The notes beneath the pieces are model-generated. The model was not told where the DNA came from, made no database searches, and saw only the letters and a list, made by a program, of their open reading frames with translations. The position numbers and the translations under genes are program-made. Shown piece by piece: positions 16,527-23,997 of a DNA stretch of 64,000 bases. Numbering within the stretch: the stretch's first letter is position 1; every line of letters starts with the position of its first letter. Source of the stretch: Solirubrobacter deserti (GTDB lineage: Bacteria; Actinomycetota; Thermoleophilia; Solirubrobacterales; Solirubrobacteraceae); assembly GCF_027587175.1 (NCBI RefSeq), contig NZ_JAPCID010000012.1, positions 93,760-157,759 of the forward strand. Direction: 5' to 3'.

Positions 16527-16993
16527 GACGCCTCGCTGGCCGCGAGAACCGCCTTGACGATGTTGTGGTAGCCGGTACAGCGGCAGAGGTTGCCGGCGAG
16601 CGCCTCGCGGACCTCTTCCTCGTTCGGCTTCGGGTTGCGTTCGAGCAGGTCGGCCGAGGCCATGATCATGCCCGGCGTGCAGTAGCCGCACTGGAGCCCG
16701 TGGTGCTCCCAGAACGCCTCCTGCAGCGGATGCAGCGCGCCTTCCTGGCCCATTCCTTCGATCGTCGTGATCTCCGCGCCGTCCGCCTGGGCGGCCAGCA
16801 GCGTGCACGACTTGATCGCCTCGCCGTTCAGATGAACCGTGCACGCGCCGCAGTTGGACGTGTCGCAGCCGACATGCGTACCGGTCAGACCCAGCGTCTC
16901 ACGCAGGAAGTGGACCAGGAGCAGGCGAGGTTCCACCTCGGCGCTCTGTTGAGCGCCGTTCACGGTCATCGTGACCCGCACCGAACCAGCCAT
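16523..16993 (-). CDS. coxS: Molybdenum hydroxylase [2Fe-2S] subunit (CoxS)
   Basis: 156 residues. Plant-ferredoxin-type cluster: Cys43, Cys48, Cys51, Cys63. Second cluster: Cys102, Cys105, Cys137, Cys139 (CGYCTPG and [10 protein letters not shown]). All eight ligands are present. First gene of the operon coxS-coxL-coxM-coxD-coxE on the minus strand; a promoter must lie in or near the 43-bp gap to the PilZ gene, or transcription enters from it. Confidence 0.96.
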   Translation of the reverse strand: MAGSVRVTMTVNGAQQSAEVEPRLLLVHFLRETLGLTGTHVGCDTSNCGACTVHLNGEAIKSCTLLAAQADGAEITTIEGMGQEGALHPLQEAFWEHHGLQCGYCTPGMIMASADLLERNPKPNEEEVREALAGNLCRCTGYHNIVKAVLAASEAS

Positions 16994-17036
16994 GCGTCTC
17001 CTCCCAGTCGGAAAACTGGGCGGAGCGTATCGATTG

Positions 17037-17639
17037 CTACTTCGCGGCGCGACGGCGGTGGAAGGCGAATGTCAGCTGGGCGAGCAGCAGACGATCGCTG
17101 GGCCCGATGTCGACGAACGACAACGAGACGTCCTGGTTGGTGACGCGCACGGTCTCGGCCGTGGCGCGGATCTCGGCGTTGGCCTGGACGAGGCCGATCA
17201 CGATCTCGTGCAGGTCGGCCTCGAGGTAGCTCGACTGCTTGGCGACGCGCAGGCCGCCGGCGCTGATGTCGCGCGTGAAGGTGGTGTTCGGCGGGTTCTC
17301 GGTGCCGGCCGGGCGCAGGTGCGCGGGCAGCACGAGGGGTGCCCGCGAGAACGTCCGGCGTTGGCCGAGACGGAAGGGATCGAGCAGCGTGGCGATCAGC
17401 TCACCATCGGCGTAGCCCGGCCTCACGCTCGCCTTGAGCGCCTGCAGGCTGCCGCCCGCCTCGATCAGCAGATAGGTCGTGAGACCTGGCGCGAGCGCGT
17501 CCTCGGGCAACGGCGCTTGCGGCGCGAGCATCACGTCGGCGCCGGTGAACCCGACCACGAGGCAGGGCACGGCGTCGTCACCCAGGTCAAGCTGGGCGGG
17601 CTGTCCTTCACTCAGCGCGCTCGCGAATCCGGTGGCCAT
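17037..17639 (-). CDS. PilZ-domain protein, likely c-di-GMP receptor
   Basis: 200 residues. An N-terminal YcgR-like beta region (1-88) precedes a PilZ domain. c-di-GMP-binding residues are intact: R94-R95-xxx-R99 (RRTFSR) and D124-x-S126-x-x-G129 (DISAGG). YcgR-type proteins link c-di-GMP to flagellar output or envelope functions. A GGDEF-EAL protein and a chemoreceptor elsewhere in the window fit such signalling. It lies just upstream of coxS in the same direction. Confidence 0.88.
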   Translation of the reverse strand: MATGFASALSEGQPAQLDLGDDAVPCLVVGFTGADVMLAPQAPLPEDALAPGLTTYLLIEAGGSLQALKASVRPGYADGELIATLLDPFRLGQRRTFSRAPLVLPAHLRPAGTENPPNTTFTRDISAGGLRVAKQSSYLEADLHEIVIGLVQANAEIRATAETVRVTNQDVSLSFVDIGPSDRLLLAQLTFAFHRRRAAK

Positions 17640-17685
17640 GGGTCTCTAGTCCGGGTATCGGCCGGGGCCGACCTTCGGTTGAGGG

Positions 17686-18705
17686 TCATTTCATGACCAA
17701 CTCGAACGCGCGTGCGTGCGGGGCGCAGAACCGGGCCGTGCGCCGGGCCTCCGCCTCGATCCCGTCGGTCGGGAAGTCCGTGTGGGCCGCGATCGTCATG
17801 GTCTCGTCGTCGACGCGCCAGCTCGCCACGACCCGGCCGCCGACCGTGAGCGTCTGGTCGCCCGAGAGCGTGAGCTTGAGCGGCAGCACCTCGGGCGGCA
17901 GGATCCGGTCGCGGTCCTTGTACGCGAGCAGCGGCTGGTCCCAGTTGCCGAGAAAGCGCGGCGGGAGCGGCGTGTCGCCGGGCAGGATCTCGGCGCCGGC
18001 CAGGTCGAGCAGCTCGCGGCCGGCCTCGTCGCGGTAGCGGACGGTCTCGAGCGCGTCGAAGTCGAAGTCACGCTGGGCCGCGCCCGCCCAGGCGGCCACG
18101 TCGCGCTTCTGCGCCGGCCCGAACGCGCCGAGATACCGGGTGAGGACGAGCTTCGCCGCGTCCTCGGGGGTCGGAAGCGGGCGCGGGTCCTTGACGAACA
18201 GCGTGTCGCGGCCGCGGTCGTCGTAGTGGCCGGCGGGCGGAAGCTGCACGAGCGGCACGAGCGTGCGGGCGCGCAGGATCGGCGTCCACAGGTCCGGCGC
18301 CTCGATCTTGGCGCGGATGTCCTGGTTGGTGCGCGGGGTGGTCAACCACGCCGCGAGCTCGGCCGCCTCGTCGTCGACGCCGGGGTCGGTCGCGCGCCAC
18401 TTGCGCATCCGGGAGTGCCGCAGCAGTGCGGCGTAGGCCGGGAAGTCCTCGCCGCTGGCCAGGTGCAGCGTGAGCCGCATCAGCGTGGACTTGACGACGT
18501 GGCGTTCGGTGAGGGCCCGTTCCAGCGCCGCGCGCGTGAAGCCCTCCACCCGCGCGGCGAGCGCGACGAACGGCGCTCGCGCCTCCTGGCCCTGGAGCGG
18601 CGTGAGACGCGTGATGGCCGCGGCCGGCGTCGTGTTCCAGCGGGTGATCAGGCCCTGCCGGTGGGCGAGCGTGGCGGTCAGTTCGGCGCGTGTGAGGACC
18701 CGCAT
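17686..18705 (-). CDS. Winged-helix DNA-binding protein (HTH_42, AlkZ/YcaQ-like)
   Basis: 339 residues from the ATG at 18705. Architecture matches the HTH_42 family: tandem winged helices (LTRAELTATLAHRQGLI..., TPEDAAKLVLTRYLGAFGPA) and a C-terminal beta domain holding FLGNWDQPLLAYKDRDRIL. Family members AlkZ and YcaQ are DNA glycosylases that unhook crosslinks, but this branch is mostly uncharacterised, so repair activity is only a possibility. It diverges from the thioredoxin-like gene over 24 bp. Confidence 0.8.
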   Translation of the reverse strand: MRVLTRAELTATLAHRQGLITRWNTTPAAAITRLTPLQGQEARAPFVALAARVEGFTRAALERALTERHVVKSTLMRLTLHLASGEDFPAYAALLRHSRMRKWRATDPGVDDEAAELAAWLTTPRTNQDIRAKIEAPDLWTPILRARTLVPLVQLPPAGHYDDRGRDTLFVKDPRPLPTPEDAAKLVLTRYLGAFGPAQKRDVAAWAGAAQRDFDFDALETVRYRDEAGRELLDLAGAEILPGDTPLPPRFLGNWDQPLLAYKDRDRILPPEVLPLKLTLSGDQTLTVGGRVVASWRVDDETMTIAAHTDFPTDGIEAEARRTARFCAPHARAFELVMK

Positions 18706-18729
18706 CGGGCGCAGCGTAAGGTGCAGCGC

Positions 18730-19229
18730 ATGGCCCTCGCGTTCACGCTGCCCGACACGTTCGGCTCGATGGTTTCCCTGCACGAGGACGGCGCGCGAGT
18801 GGCCGTCGTGGTCTTCACCTGCAACCACTGTCCCTACGCGCTCGCGTGGCACGAGCGGCTGCAGGACGTCGCGCGCGACTACGCGGCGCAGGGCGTGCGG
18901 TTCCTCCAGATCAACGCCAACGACGCCGACAAGTACCCGCGCGACCGCGTGGACGCGATGCGCGCGCGGGTCGACGCGGCGAGTTCGCCGGGCCGTACCT
19001 GGTCGACGAGACGCAGGAGGTCGCGCGGGCGTGGGGCGCGCGGGTCACGCCGGACGTGTTCGTCACGGACGCCACGGGGGTCGTGTACCGGGGCGCGCCC
19101 GACGCGGACCACGGCGATCCGTCCCTGCGCGCTTCGTGGCTGCGCGAGGCGCTCGACGACGTGCTCGCGGGCCGGCCGGTCGCTCGCGCCGAAACCGAGC
19201 CGAAGGGCTGCTCGATCAAGTGGAAGTAG
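18730..19229 (+). pseudogene. Thioredoxin-like (redoxin) protein, single-base frameshift
   Basis: About 166 residues if one missing G near 18978 is restored. The first part (MALAFTLPDTFGSMVSL...) has the redox pair Cys31-Cys34 in FTCNHCPYALAW. The second frame continues as EFAGPYLVDETQEVARAWG and ends EPKGCSIKWK, a typical ending of this family. Without the base, the frame reads on into non-homologous sequence. Codon usage is normal on both sides. Followed by an overlapping second thioredoxin-fold gene. Confidence 0.75.
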
Positions 19230-19519
19230 AGCTGCTGTGGTGGGCCGGGTGCCCGTCGCATCCGGCCGTTCGGAGCATGCTGGAGGGGCTCGGCGTGCGC
19301 GTCGTGGAGCGTGAGATCGTCAGCGAGCAGGACGCCGAGCGCGCGGGGTTCGTGGGCTCGCCGACGCTGCGCGTGGACGGAGAGGACCTGTTCCCGACCG
19401 ACGAGCCGCCCGGCCTGACGTGCCGCATCTACCGCCTGGCCGACGGGCGCATCTCCCCCACGCCTGATCCCGACGCGCTGCGCACCGCGCTCGCGGAACG
19501 GCGCCACGGGAGGGCGTGA
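19220..19519 (+). CDS. Small thioredoxin-fold protein
   Basis: 99 residues from the GTG at 19220, which overlaps the end of the preceding redoxin gene. Begins MEVELLWWAGCPSHPAV, the N-terminal strand and single active-site Cys11 of a thioredoxin-like family often found near metal or organomercury functions. Later GSPTLRVDGEDLF contains the cis-Pro loop. A second Cys is present at TCRIY. Probably acts with the neighbouring redoxin; substrate unknown. Confidence 0.75.
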   Translation: MEVELLWWAGCPSHPAVRSMLEGLGVRVVEREIVSEQDAERAGFVGSPTLRVDGEDLFPTDEPPGLTCRIYRLADGRISPTPDPDALRTALAERRHGRA

Positions 19520-19585
19520 CAACCGCACCGCGGGCCACCGGCAGCCTCGACCGCGGGCGCTTTCAGTGGCCCGTACGGTCACGGC

Positions 19586-20095
19586 ATGACCGCGACCTTT
19601 GAACCCGCCCCGTCCTTCCCGCCCGCTCCGGCGCCCGCTCCCAAGCGCCGCTGGGGCCGCATCGCCCTGATCGTCGGCGGGGTGATGATCGCGACGCTGG
19701 CCGCGATCGTCGTCGCGCTCGTCCTGTTCGTGAACGCGTCGACCAAGGACGCGCAGAAGGTCTCCGACCAGCTCGTGACCGCCGTGCAGACCGGCGACGC
19801 CGCCAAGGCCTACGCCCTCGGCGGCGCGGACTTCCGCACGGTGGCGACCGAGGCCGACGTCAAGGCGATCGTCGAGCAGATCTCGCCGCTGGTGACGCGC
19901 GAGCCGGTCTCGCCGAACGGCAAGTCCATCAACGCGAGCACCGACCGCGGCAAGGTGGCCGTGTTCACCTACAAGCTCGACGGCAACGGCCGTGCGCCGG
20001 TCTACTTCCAGACGCAGATCCAGGAGACCGACGGCGCCTGGCGGGTCCTGAGCTTCCGCAGCGCGGACAACCCGTTCAGCACCGAGCTCGAGTAG
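19586..20095 (+). CDS. Membrane-anchored protein with NTF2-like extracellular domain
   Basis: 169 residues. Pro-rich cytoplasmic N terminus, KRR stop, one transmembrane helix at about 26-50 (IALIVGGVMIATLAAIVVALVLF), then a 115-residue extracellular domain. SDQLVTAVQTGDAAKAYALGGADFRTVA and the final strand AWRVLSFRSAD suggest an NTF2/DUF4878-like fold. Function unknown. It converges on the next minus-strand gene with 1 bp between stops. Confidence 0.75.
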   Translation: MTATFEPAPSFPPAPAPAPKRRWGRIALIVGGVMIATLAAIVVALVLFVNASTKDAQKVSDQLVTAVQTGDAAKAYALGGADFRTVATEADVKAIVEQISPLVTREPVSPNGKSINASTDRGKVAVFTYKLDGNGRAPVYFQTQIQETDGAWRVLSFRSADNPFSTELE

Positions 20096-20096
20096 C

Positions 20097-20375
20097 TCAG
20101 CCGACGAGCAGGGCCGGCCCGCAGGCCTCGAGGTCCTCGCGCAGCCGCGAGGCGCTGGTCTCGCTCCAGCGCTCCGTCGCGACGAGGTGCGCGCTGAGCG
20201 CGCGGATCGCCTCGAGCGCCTCGGCCGTCGCCGGTTCGTGCGCGTCCTCGGAGAAGAGCAGGACGTCGGCGGCCGCGCGCACGCGCTCCTGCTCCGCCGG
20301 CAGGAGCTTGCTCGGGCCAAGGTCCGCGAGCGTGCGCATCACGCGGCCGTACGCCTGAGAACGTTCCGATGTCAT
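20097..20375 (-). CDS. Small helical protein of unknown function
   Basis: 92 residues from the ATG at 20375 (MTSERSQAYGRVMRTL). All-alpha and acidic, with LLPAEQERVRAAADVLLFSED and ALEAIRALSAHLVATERW; no membrane segment. The upstream stretch is unusually AT-rich for this genome (GGAAAGTAAGCAATTATGG on the minus strand) and could hold a ribosome site and -10 element. An upstream in-frame ATG would add 16 residues. Not recognised. Confidence 0.65.
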   Translation of the reverse strand: MTSERSQAYGRVMRTLADLGPSKLLPAEQERVRAAADVLLFSEDAHEPATAEALEAIRALSAHLVATERWSETSASRLREDLEACGPALLVG

Positions 20376-20427
20376 GCGACCATAATTGCTTACTTTCCGT
20401 ACGTTGCCTGTGCGACGCCACACACAG

Positions 20428-20631
20428 CCCTCGGCCCGGCCGGGACATGGGGCCGGGCCGAGGGCGTCGCCAAGTGGTTCGTGCCGTTCGCCCCGGCCCG
20501 GCGGGGAGCGGACCGGGCCGGGGCGTCGTCAAATTCGGATGTCGCCCGCCCCGGCCCGGTGGGGGAACACCGGGCCGGGGCGCCGTCCTGGGGAGGGAAG
20601 CTCGCCCCGCCGGGCGCGCACGCCCGGCGGG
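20428..20631. repeat. Array of four strong GC hairpins
   Basis: Four perfect inverted repeats in about 200 bp: 20428-20464 (13-bp arms), 20490-20524 (12-bp arms), 20548-20581 (14-bp arms) and 20606-20631 (11-bp arms, CGCA loop). The first three share GGCCCGG-type arms. They fill the gap between the stop of the coiled-coil gene and the start region of the 92-residue gene, both on the minus strand. None has a clear U-run. They could end, stabilise or attenuate the minus-strand transcript, or be a protein-binding array. Confidence 0.75.
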
Positions 20632-20638
20632 TGGTCTG

Positions 20639-21949
20639 TCAGAGGCGATCGCGCCAGCCGACCGCGGCCGAGGCCACGTCGCCCAGCGCGTCCGTCAGGC
20701 CGCGACGGTCGCCGGCCGCACGGGCGCGATGCAGCGTCTTGAGCGCGTTGGCCATGACCGCGGGACCGGTCGGCCCCGAGTCACGCAGGTCCGCCAGCTC
20801 CGCACGCGTCAGCTGACGCGGCTCACCGCAGACGAGCGTGGCCAGCTCGCGCGCACGCCGCTCGGCCACGGCCGCACGGTCCTCGGCCGCCCGCGCGGCC
20901 GCCATGGCCGCCGCGACCGCGCCGCCGGACTCGGCCTGCGCCTGCGCCACGGCCGCCGCGATCCGCGCGTCGACCTCGGCCTCGGACAGGCCGCGCGCGA
21001 CATCTGTCGCGTGAAGGGGACTGTCCCCTTCACGCGACGCCTGTCGCGTTTCCGCGCCGCCGGTCACCGCGGACGAGCCGCGAGCGTCGTCGCCGCGCGT
21101 CACCGCGCCGCCACCGTTGGCCGTCGAGCCGCGCGTCGCCGCGCCGCCGTTCGCCTCGTTCCGCCCACCTGCGTGGGCGTATGTCGTGGTGCCGGTGGTC
21201 ACCGAGGTGGCGGCCTCGAGCAGGCGCTCGGCCGCGTCGGCACGGGCCTCGGCCTCGGCCGCACGGGCCTCGGCCGCCGTCGCCGCACGGCGGGCGTCAC
21301 GGGACCCCCCGACGGCCCCCGCCCCCTGGGCGTAGGCCGCGCGGGCGCCAGCGCCCGCGTCGGCCACGGCCGAGTCGGCCTCGACCGAGACGAGCTCGTT
21401 CGCCTCACGTACGCGGTCACGGGCCAGACGCGCGCGGCGCTCGCGGTCGCCGGCCCGACGCGCCCGCGCACGGGCGTCGTCGAGCAGGTCCTCCGCGCGC
21501 GACGCACGGCGCTCGGCCGCCGACACGGCACGCTCCAGCTCGGCCACGCGGCGCTCCAGAGCCTGCTCGCGCTCGTCGGCCTCCACCAGGGCGTCGTTGA
21601 CGCTCCGGGGGACGGCCTCAGGCGCGCGCTGCTCGACCGCTGGGCGAGCCGTACGAGCCGGCCGGCGACGCGGGCCGGAGCGGTGAGGCTCCAGGCCGGC
21701 GGCACGCACGGCGGCGTCGAACGACCCGTCGAACGGGCGCTTGGCGGCGTTGGTGGAGGGCCAGATCCCGTCGCGGTACCGCTCGGCACGCCACTCCTGG
21801 GCGCGCCAACGGGCCAGCGAAGGGTTCCAGTCGGCCGAGCACGGCGGTTCGCCGTAGAGCTCGTTCCACTCTTGGATCTTCTCGATGATGCTTTCGCGGG
21901 TCCAGCGCGTCACTCGACGCCCGCCCGCGGTCTTCGCGGACGGGTGCAT
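20639..21949 (-). CDS. Ala-rich coiled-coil protein with N-terminal HNH-associated-repeat-like domain
   Basis: 436 residues. Residues 14-90 resemble the homing-endonuclease-associated repeat: RWTRESIIEKIQEWNELYG, EPPCSADWNPSLARW, then PFDGSFDAAVRAAGLEP. This predicts a DNA-binding helical module. Residues 110-260 are a long Arg/Ala/Glu coiled coil. Residues 265-320 are Gly/Thr-rich and low complexity, and include the 33-bp palindrome at 21006-21038. Another Ala-rich helical region (about 325-390) follows. No catalytic HNH residues seen. Likely a DNA-binding or scaffold protein of unknown role. Confidence 0.7.
   Translation of the reverse strand: MHPSAKTAGGRRVTRWTRESIIEKIQEWNELYGEPPCSADWNPSLARWRAQEWRAERYRDGIWPSTNAAKRPFDGSFDAAVRAAGLEPHRSGPRRRPARTARPAVEQRAPEAVPRSVNDALVEADEREQALERRVAELERAVSAAERRASRAEDLLDDARARARRAGDRERRARLARDRVREANELVSVEADSAVADAGAGARAAYAQGAGAVGGSRDARRAATAAEARAAEAEARADAAERLLEAATSVTTGTTTYAHAGGRNEANGGAATRGSTANGGGAVTRGDDARGSSAVTGGAETRQASREGDSPLHATDVARGLSEAEVDARIAAAVAQAQAESGGAVAAAMAAARAAEDRAAVAERRARELATLVCGEPRQLTRAELADLRDSGPTGPAVMANALKTLHRARAAGDRRGLTDALGDVASAAVGWRDRL
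21006..21038. repeat. 33-bp perfect palindrome inside coding sequence
   Basis: Arms of 16 bp around a single T, with GGGGACTGTCCCC at the centre. It lies in frame in the low-complexity part of the coiled-coil protein and encodes REGDSPLHA. The core GGGACTGTCCC also occurs in the palindrome at 32200-32222. This looks like an intragenic insertion of a REP-like element. Confidence 0.8.
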
Positions 21950-22137
21950 GTCAGGACCCTTCCGCTAGGTGCCGCGCGGCGTATCGATGTGCAGCTGCGC
22001 CTCGACACGCATGCCGGCCGCGCTCGCCCACGTCGACGTACCCGAGTTCACGGGCCGCTTGAAAGCGTGGTTGTAGGCGGTGCAAGTACGCATCGGTACG
22101 AAGCAAAGTACAGGTCGGACCCGCATTCGTCCACCCC

Positions 22138-22158
22138 TTCGAACCCAAAAGGTTCGAA
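22138..22158. promoter_or_regulatory. Inverted repeat upstream of MBL gene
   Basis: TTCGAACC and GGTTCGAA separated by CAAAA, ending 18 bp before the ATG at 22177. Could be an operator or a leader hairpin. The surrounding 227 bp (21950-22176) between divergent genes must hold promoters for both, but I see no strong -35/-10 pair. Confidence 0.5.
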
Positions 22159-22176
22159 CCCTGCGAAGCTGCGCCC

Positions 22177-22926
22177 ATGTCCGCCGAAGCCCCCACCCAG
22201 GTGGCCCCCGGGGTCCACCGGCTCGGGAACGAGCTCATCAACTGCTACCTGCTCGAGGAGGGCAACGACCTGACGCTGGTGGACGGCGGTCTCCCCGGCT
22301 TCCGCCCCCAACTGGACGCCTACCTGCAGTCCCGCGGCCGCAGCATCAAGGACATCGTGGCCGTGATCCTCACCCACGCGCACGGGGACCACGTCGGCAT
22401 GGTGGAGCACGTGCGTGCCGACTCGGGCGCCCCCGTCCACGCGCACCACAAGGAAGAGCACATGGCGCGAACGGGCAAGGTCCACCCGCGCGACGGCTCG
22501 ATCCTCCCCTACCTGCGCTACCCCGCGCTCTACAAGCTGTTCTTCGTCGCCGGCCGGCTCGGCGTGGCGCGCACGCCGAACATCGAGGCCGTCACGACCT
22601 TCGACGACCACGCCGACCTGGACGTCCCGGGCCGCCCGCGCGCGGTCCCGACGCCCGGCCACTCCCCCGGCCACGTCGTCTTCCACCTGCCCGAGCAGGG
22701 CGTGCTCATCACCGGCGACGCCATCTGCAACTACAACCCGCTCACCGGCAGGCGCGGGCCGCAGCTGATGCCGCGCGCGTTCGCGTACGACACCAAGACG
22801 ATGCTGCAGAGCCTCGACAACGTCGCGGGCATCGACGCGACGCTGACGCTGTTCGGTCACGGTGAGCCCTGGACGGACCCGCCCGCTGAGGCCGTCGCGC
22901 GAGCCCGCGAGCGAGGCATCACCTAG
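22177..22926 (+). CDS. Metallo-beta-lactamase-fold hydrolase
   Basis: 249 residues. Zinc motif THAHGDH with His67, His69, Asp71, His72; later HSPGHVVF and GDAICNYNP give further ligands, and FGHGEPW the last His. The fold covers glyoxalase II-like and lactonase-like hydrolases; substrate cannot be told from sequence. Upstream is a TTCGAACC inverted repeat. The flippase-like gene follows 45 bp downstream. Confidence 0.88.
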   Translation: MSAEAPTQVAPGVHRLGNELINCYLLEEGNDLTLVDGGLPGFRPQLDAYLQSRGRSIKDIVAVILTHAHGDHVGMVEHVRADSGAPVHAHHKEEHMARTGKVHPRDGSILPYLRYPALYKLFFVAGRLGVARTPNIEAVTTFDDHADLDVPGRPRAVPTPGHSPGHVVFHLPEQGVLITGDAICNYNPLTGRRGPQLMPRAFAYDTKTMLQSLDNVAGIDATLTLFGHGEPWTDPPAEAVARARERGIT

Positions 22927-22971
22927 TCCGCCTATCCTGGACACCCGGCGCGAGGTCGCGCCCGCTGACCC

Positions 22972-23988
22972 GTGAGCACGGACACGCCCACCTCAGAGCA
23001 CCCCCTCGCGGCCGTCGCCCCACCGACCGCCCCACCGAGCCGGCGCCGCCGGTCCCTGCTGCCGATCCTCGGCATCCTCGTCTCGGTCGTGGCCCTGGCC
23101 GGCGTCGTGTGGTGGGCGACCAAGCAGGAGGCGCCGACCTTCCCGAGCACCGCGGGCCAGATCAGCGCGCTGATCGGCGCGATCGGGCTCTACGCGCTCG
23201 CCACGGTGGTGCGCGCGGAGCGCTGGGAGCGGCTGCTCAAGGACGAAGGCGCGACACCCAAGCGCGTCGACATGTACATGCTGACCGTGATCGGCTACAT
23301 GGGCAACAACGTGCTGCCCGCGCGCGCCGGGGACGCGATCCGCGTCTTCCTCGCCGCGCCGCGCGCGAACGCGTCCAAGCGCACCGTCGTCGGGACGCTC
23401 GTGGCCGAGCGGCTGCTGGACGTCGCCGTCCTGCTCGTGCTCTTCGTCGCCGTCGGCTACGGCCTGCTGGGCGAGGTCGGCGGCAACTCGGTCGAGCTGA
23501 TCGCGGTGCTCGCGGTGGGCGGCGCGGTAGCGGCCGCGGTGGGCTGGCGGCTGATCAGCAACAACGAGAAGGTGCACGGCGCGCTCGCGCCGATCGCGTC
23601 GGCCACGCTCGGCCTGCGCAAGGCGCACCACGGCGCCCGCCTGCTGGTCATGACGCTGCTGATCTGGGCGATCGAGACCGGCGTGTGGATGGCCACCGGC
23701 GCCGCCGTCGGCTTCAACATGGGCGTCATCGAGGGCCTCTACATGGTCGCGCTTGCCAGCGTGTTCTCGATGATCCCGAGCGGGCCCGGTTACGCGGGCA
23801 CCCAGGACGCCGCGGTCGCGACCGGCGTCAAGGCGCTCGGCGGCACCGGCGGCACCGCGGTCTCCTACATGCTCATGCTGCGCTTCGTGATCGTCGTCCC
23901 GATCACGATCCTGGGTCTGATCCTGTTGGTCGCCCGCTACGGCGGGATCAAGAACCTGCGCGCCGCGCGCGCCGAAGCCCGGAGCTAG
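22972..23988 (+). CDS. Flippase-like integral membrane protein (LPG synthase TM/YbhN family)
   Basis: 338 residues from a GTG, about eight transmembrane helices. Family motifs include RAERWERLL, GYMGNNVLPARAGDAIR, VVGTLVAERLLDV and SVFSMIPSGPGYAGTQDA. This family includes the membrane part of MprF-type lipid flippases and many glycolipid-associated proteins. Nine bases separate it from the Agl23-like gene, so the two probably act together in moving or using a polyprenyl-linked glycan. Confidence 0.9.
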   Translation: MSTDTPTSEHPLAAVAPPTAPPSRRRRSLLPILGILVSVVALAGVVWWATKQEAPTFPSTAGQISALIGAIGLYALATVVRAERWERLLKDEGATPKRVDMYMLTVIGYMGNNVLPARAGDAIRVFLAAPRANASKRTVVGTLVAERLLDVAVLLVLFVAVGYGLLGEVGGNSVELIAVLAVGGAVAAAVGWRLISNNEKVHGALAPIASATLGLRKAHHGARLLVMTLLIWAIETGVWMATGAAVGFNMGVIEGLYMVALASVFSMIPSGPGYAGTQDAAVATGVKALGGTGGTAVSYMLMLRFVIVVPITILGLILLVARYGGIKNLRAARAEARS

Positions 23989-23997
23989 AGAACGAAC

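Noticed and set aside
22130..22176. GGTTCGAACC resembling a tRNA T-arm
   Set aside because: No matching acceptor, D or anticodon stems on either strand; it is better explained as an inverted repeat.
20369..22273. Long plus-strand open frame (634 codons)
   Set aside because: It is antisense to the Ala/Arg-rich coiled-coil gene and crosses the hairpin array; high GC removes stops from the opposite strand. No domain or ribosome site.
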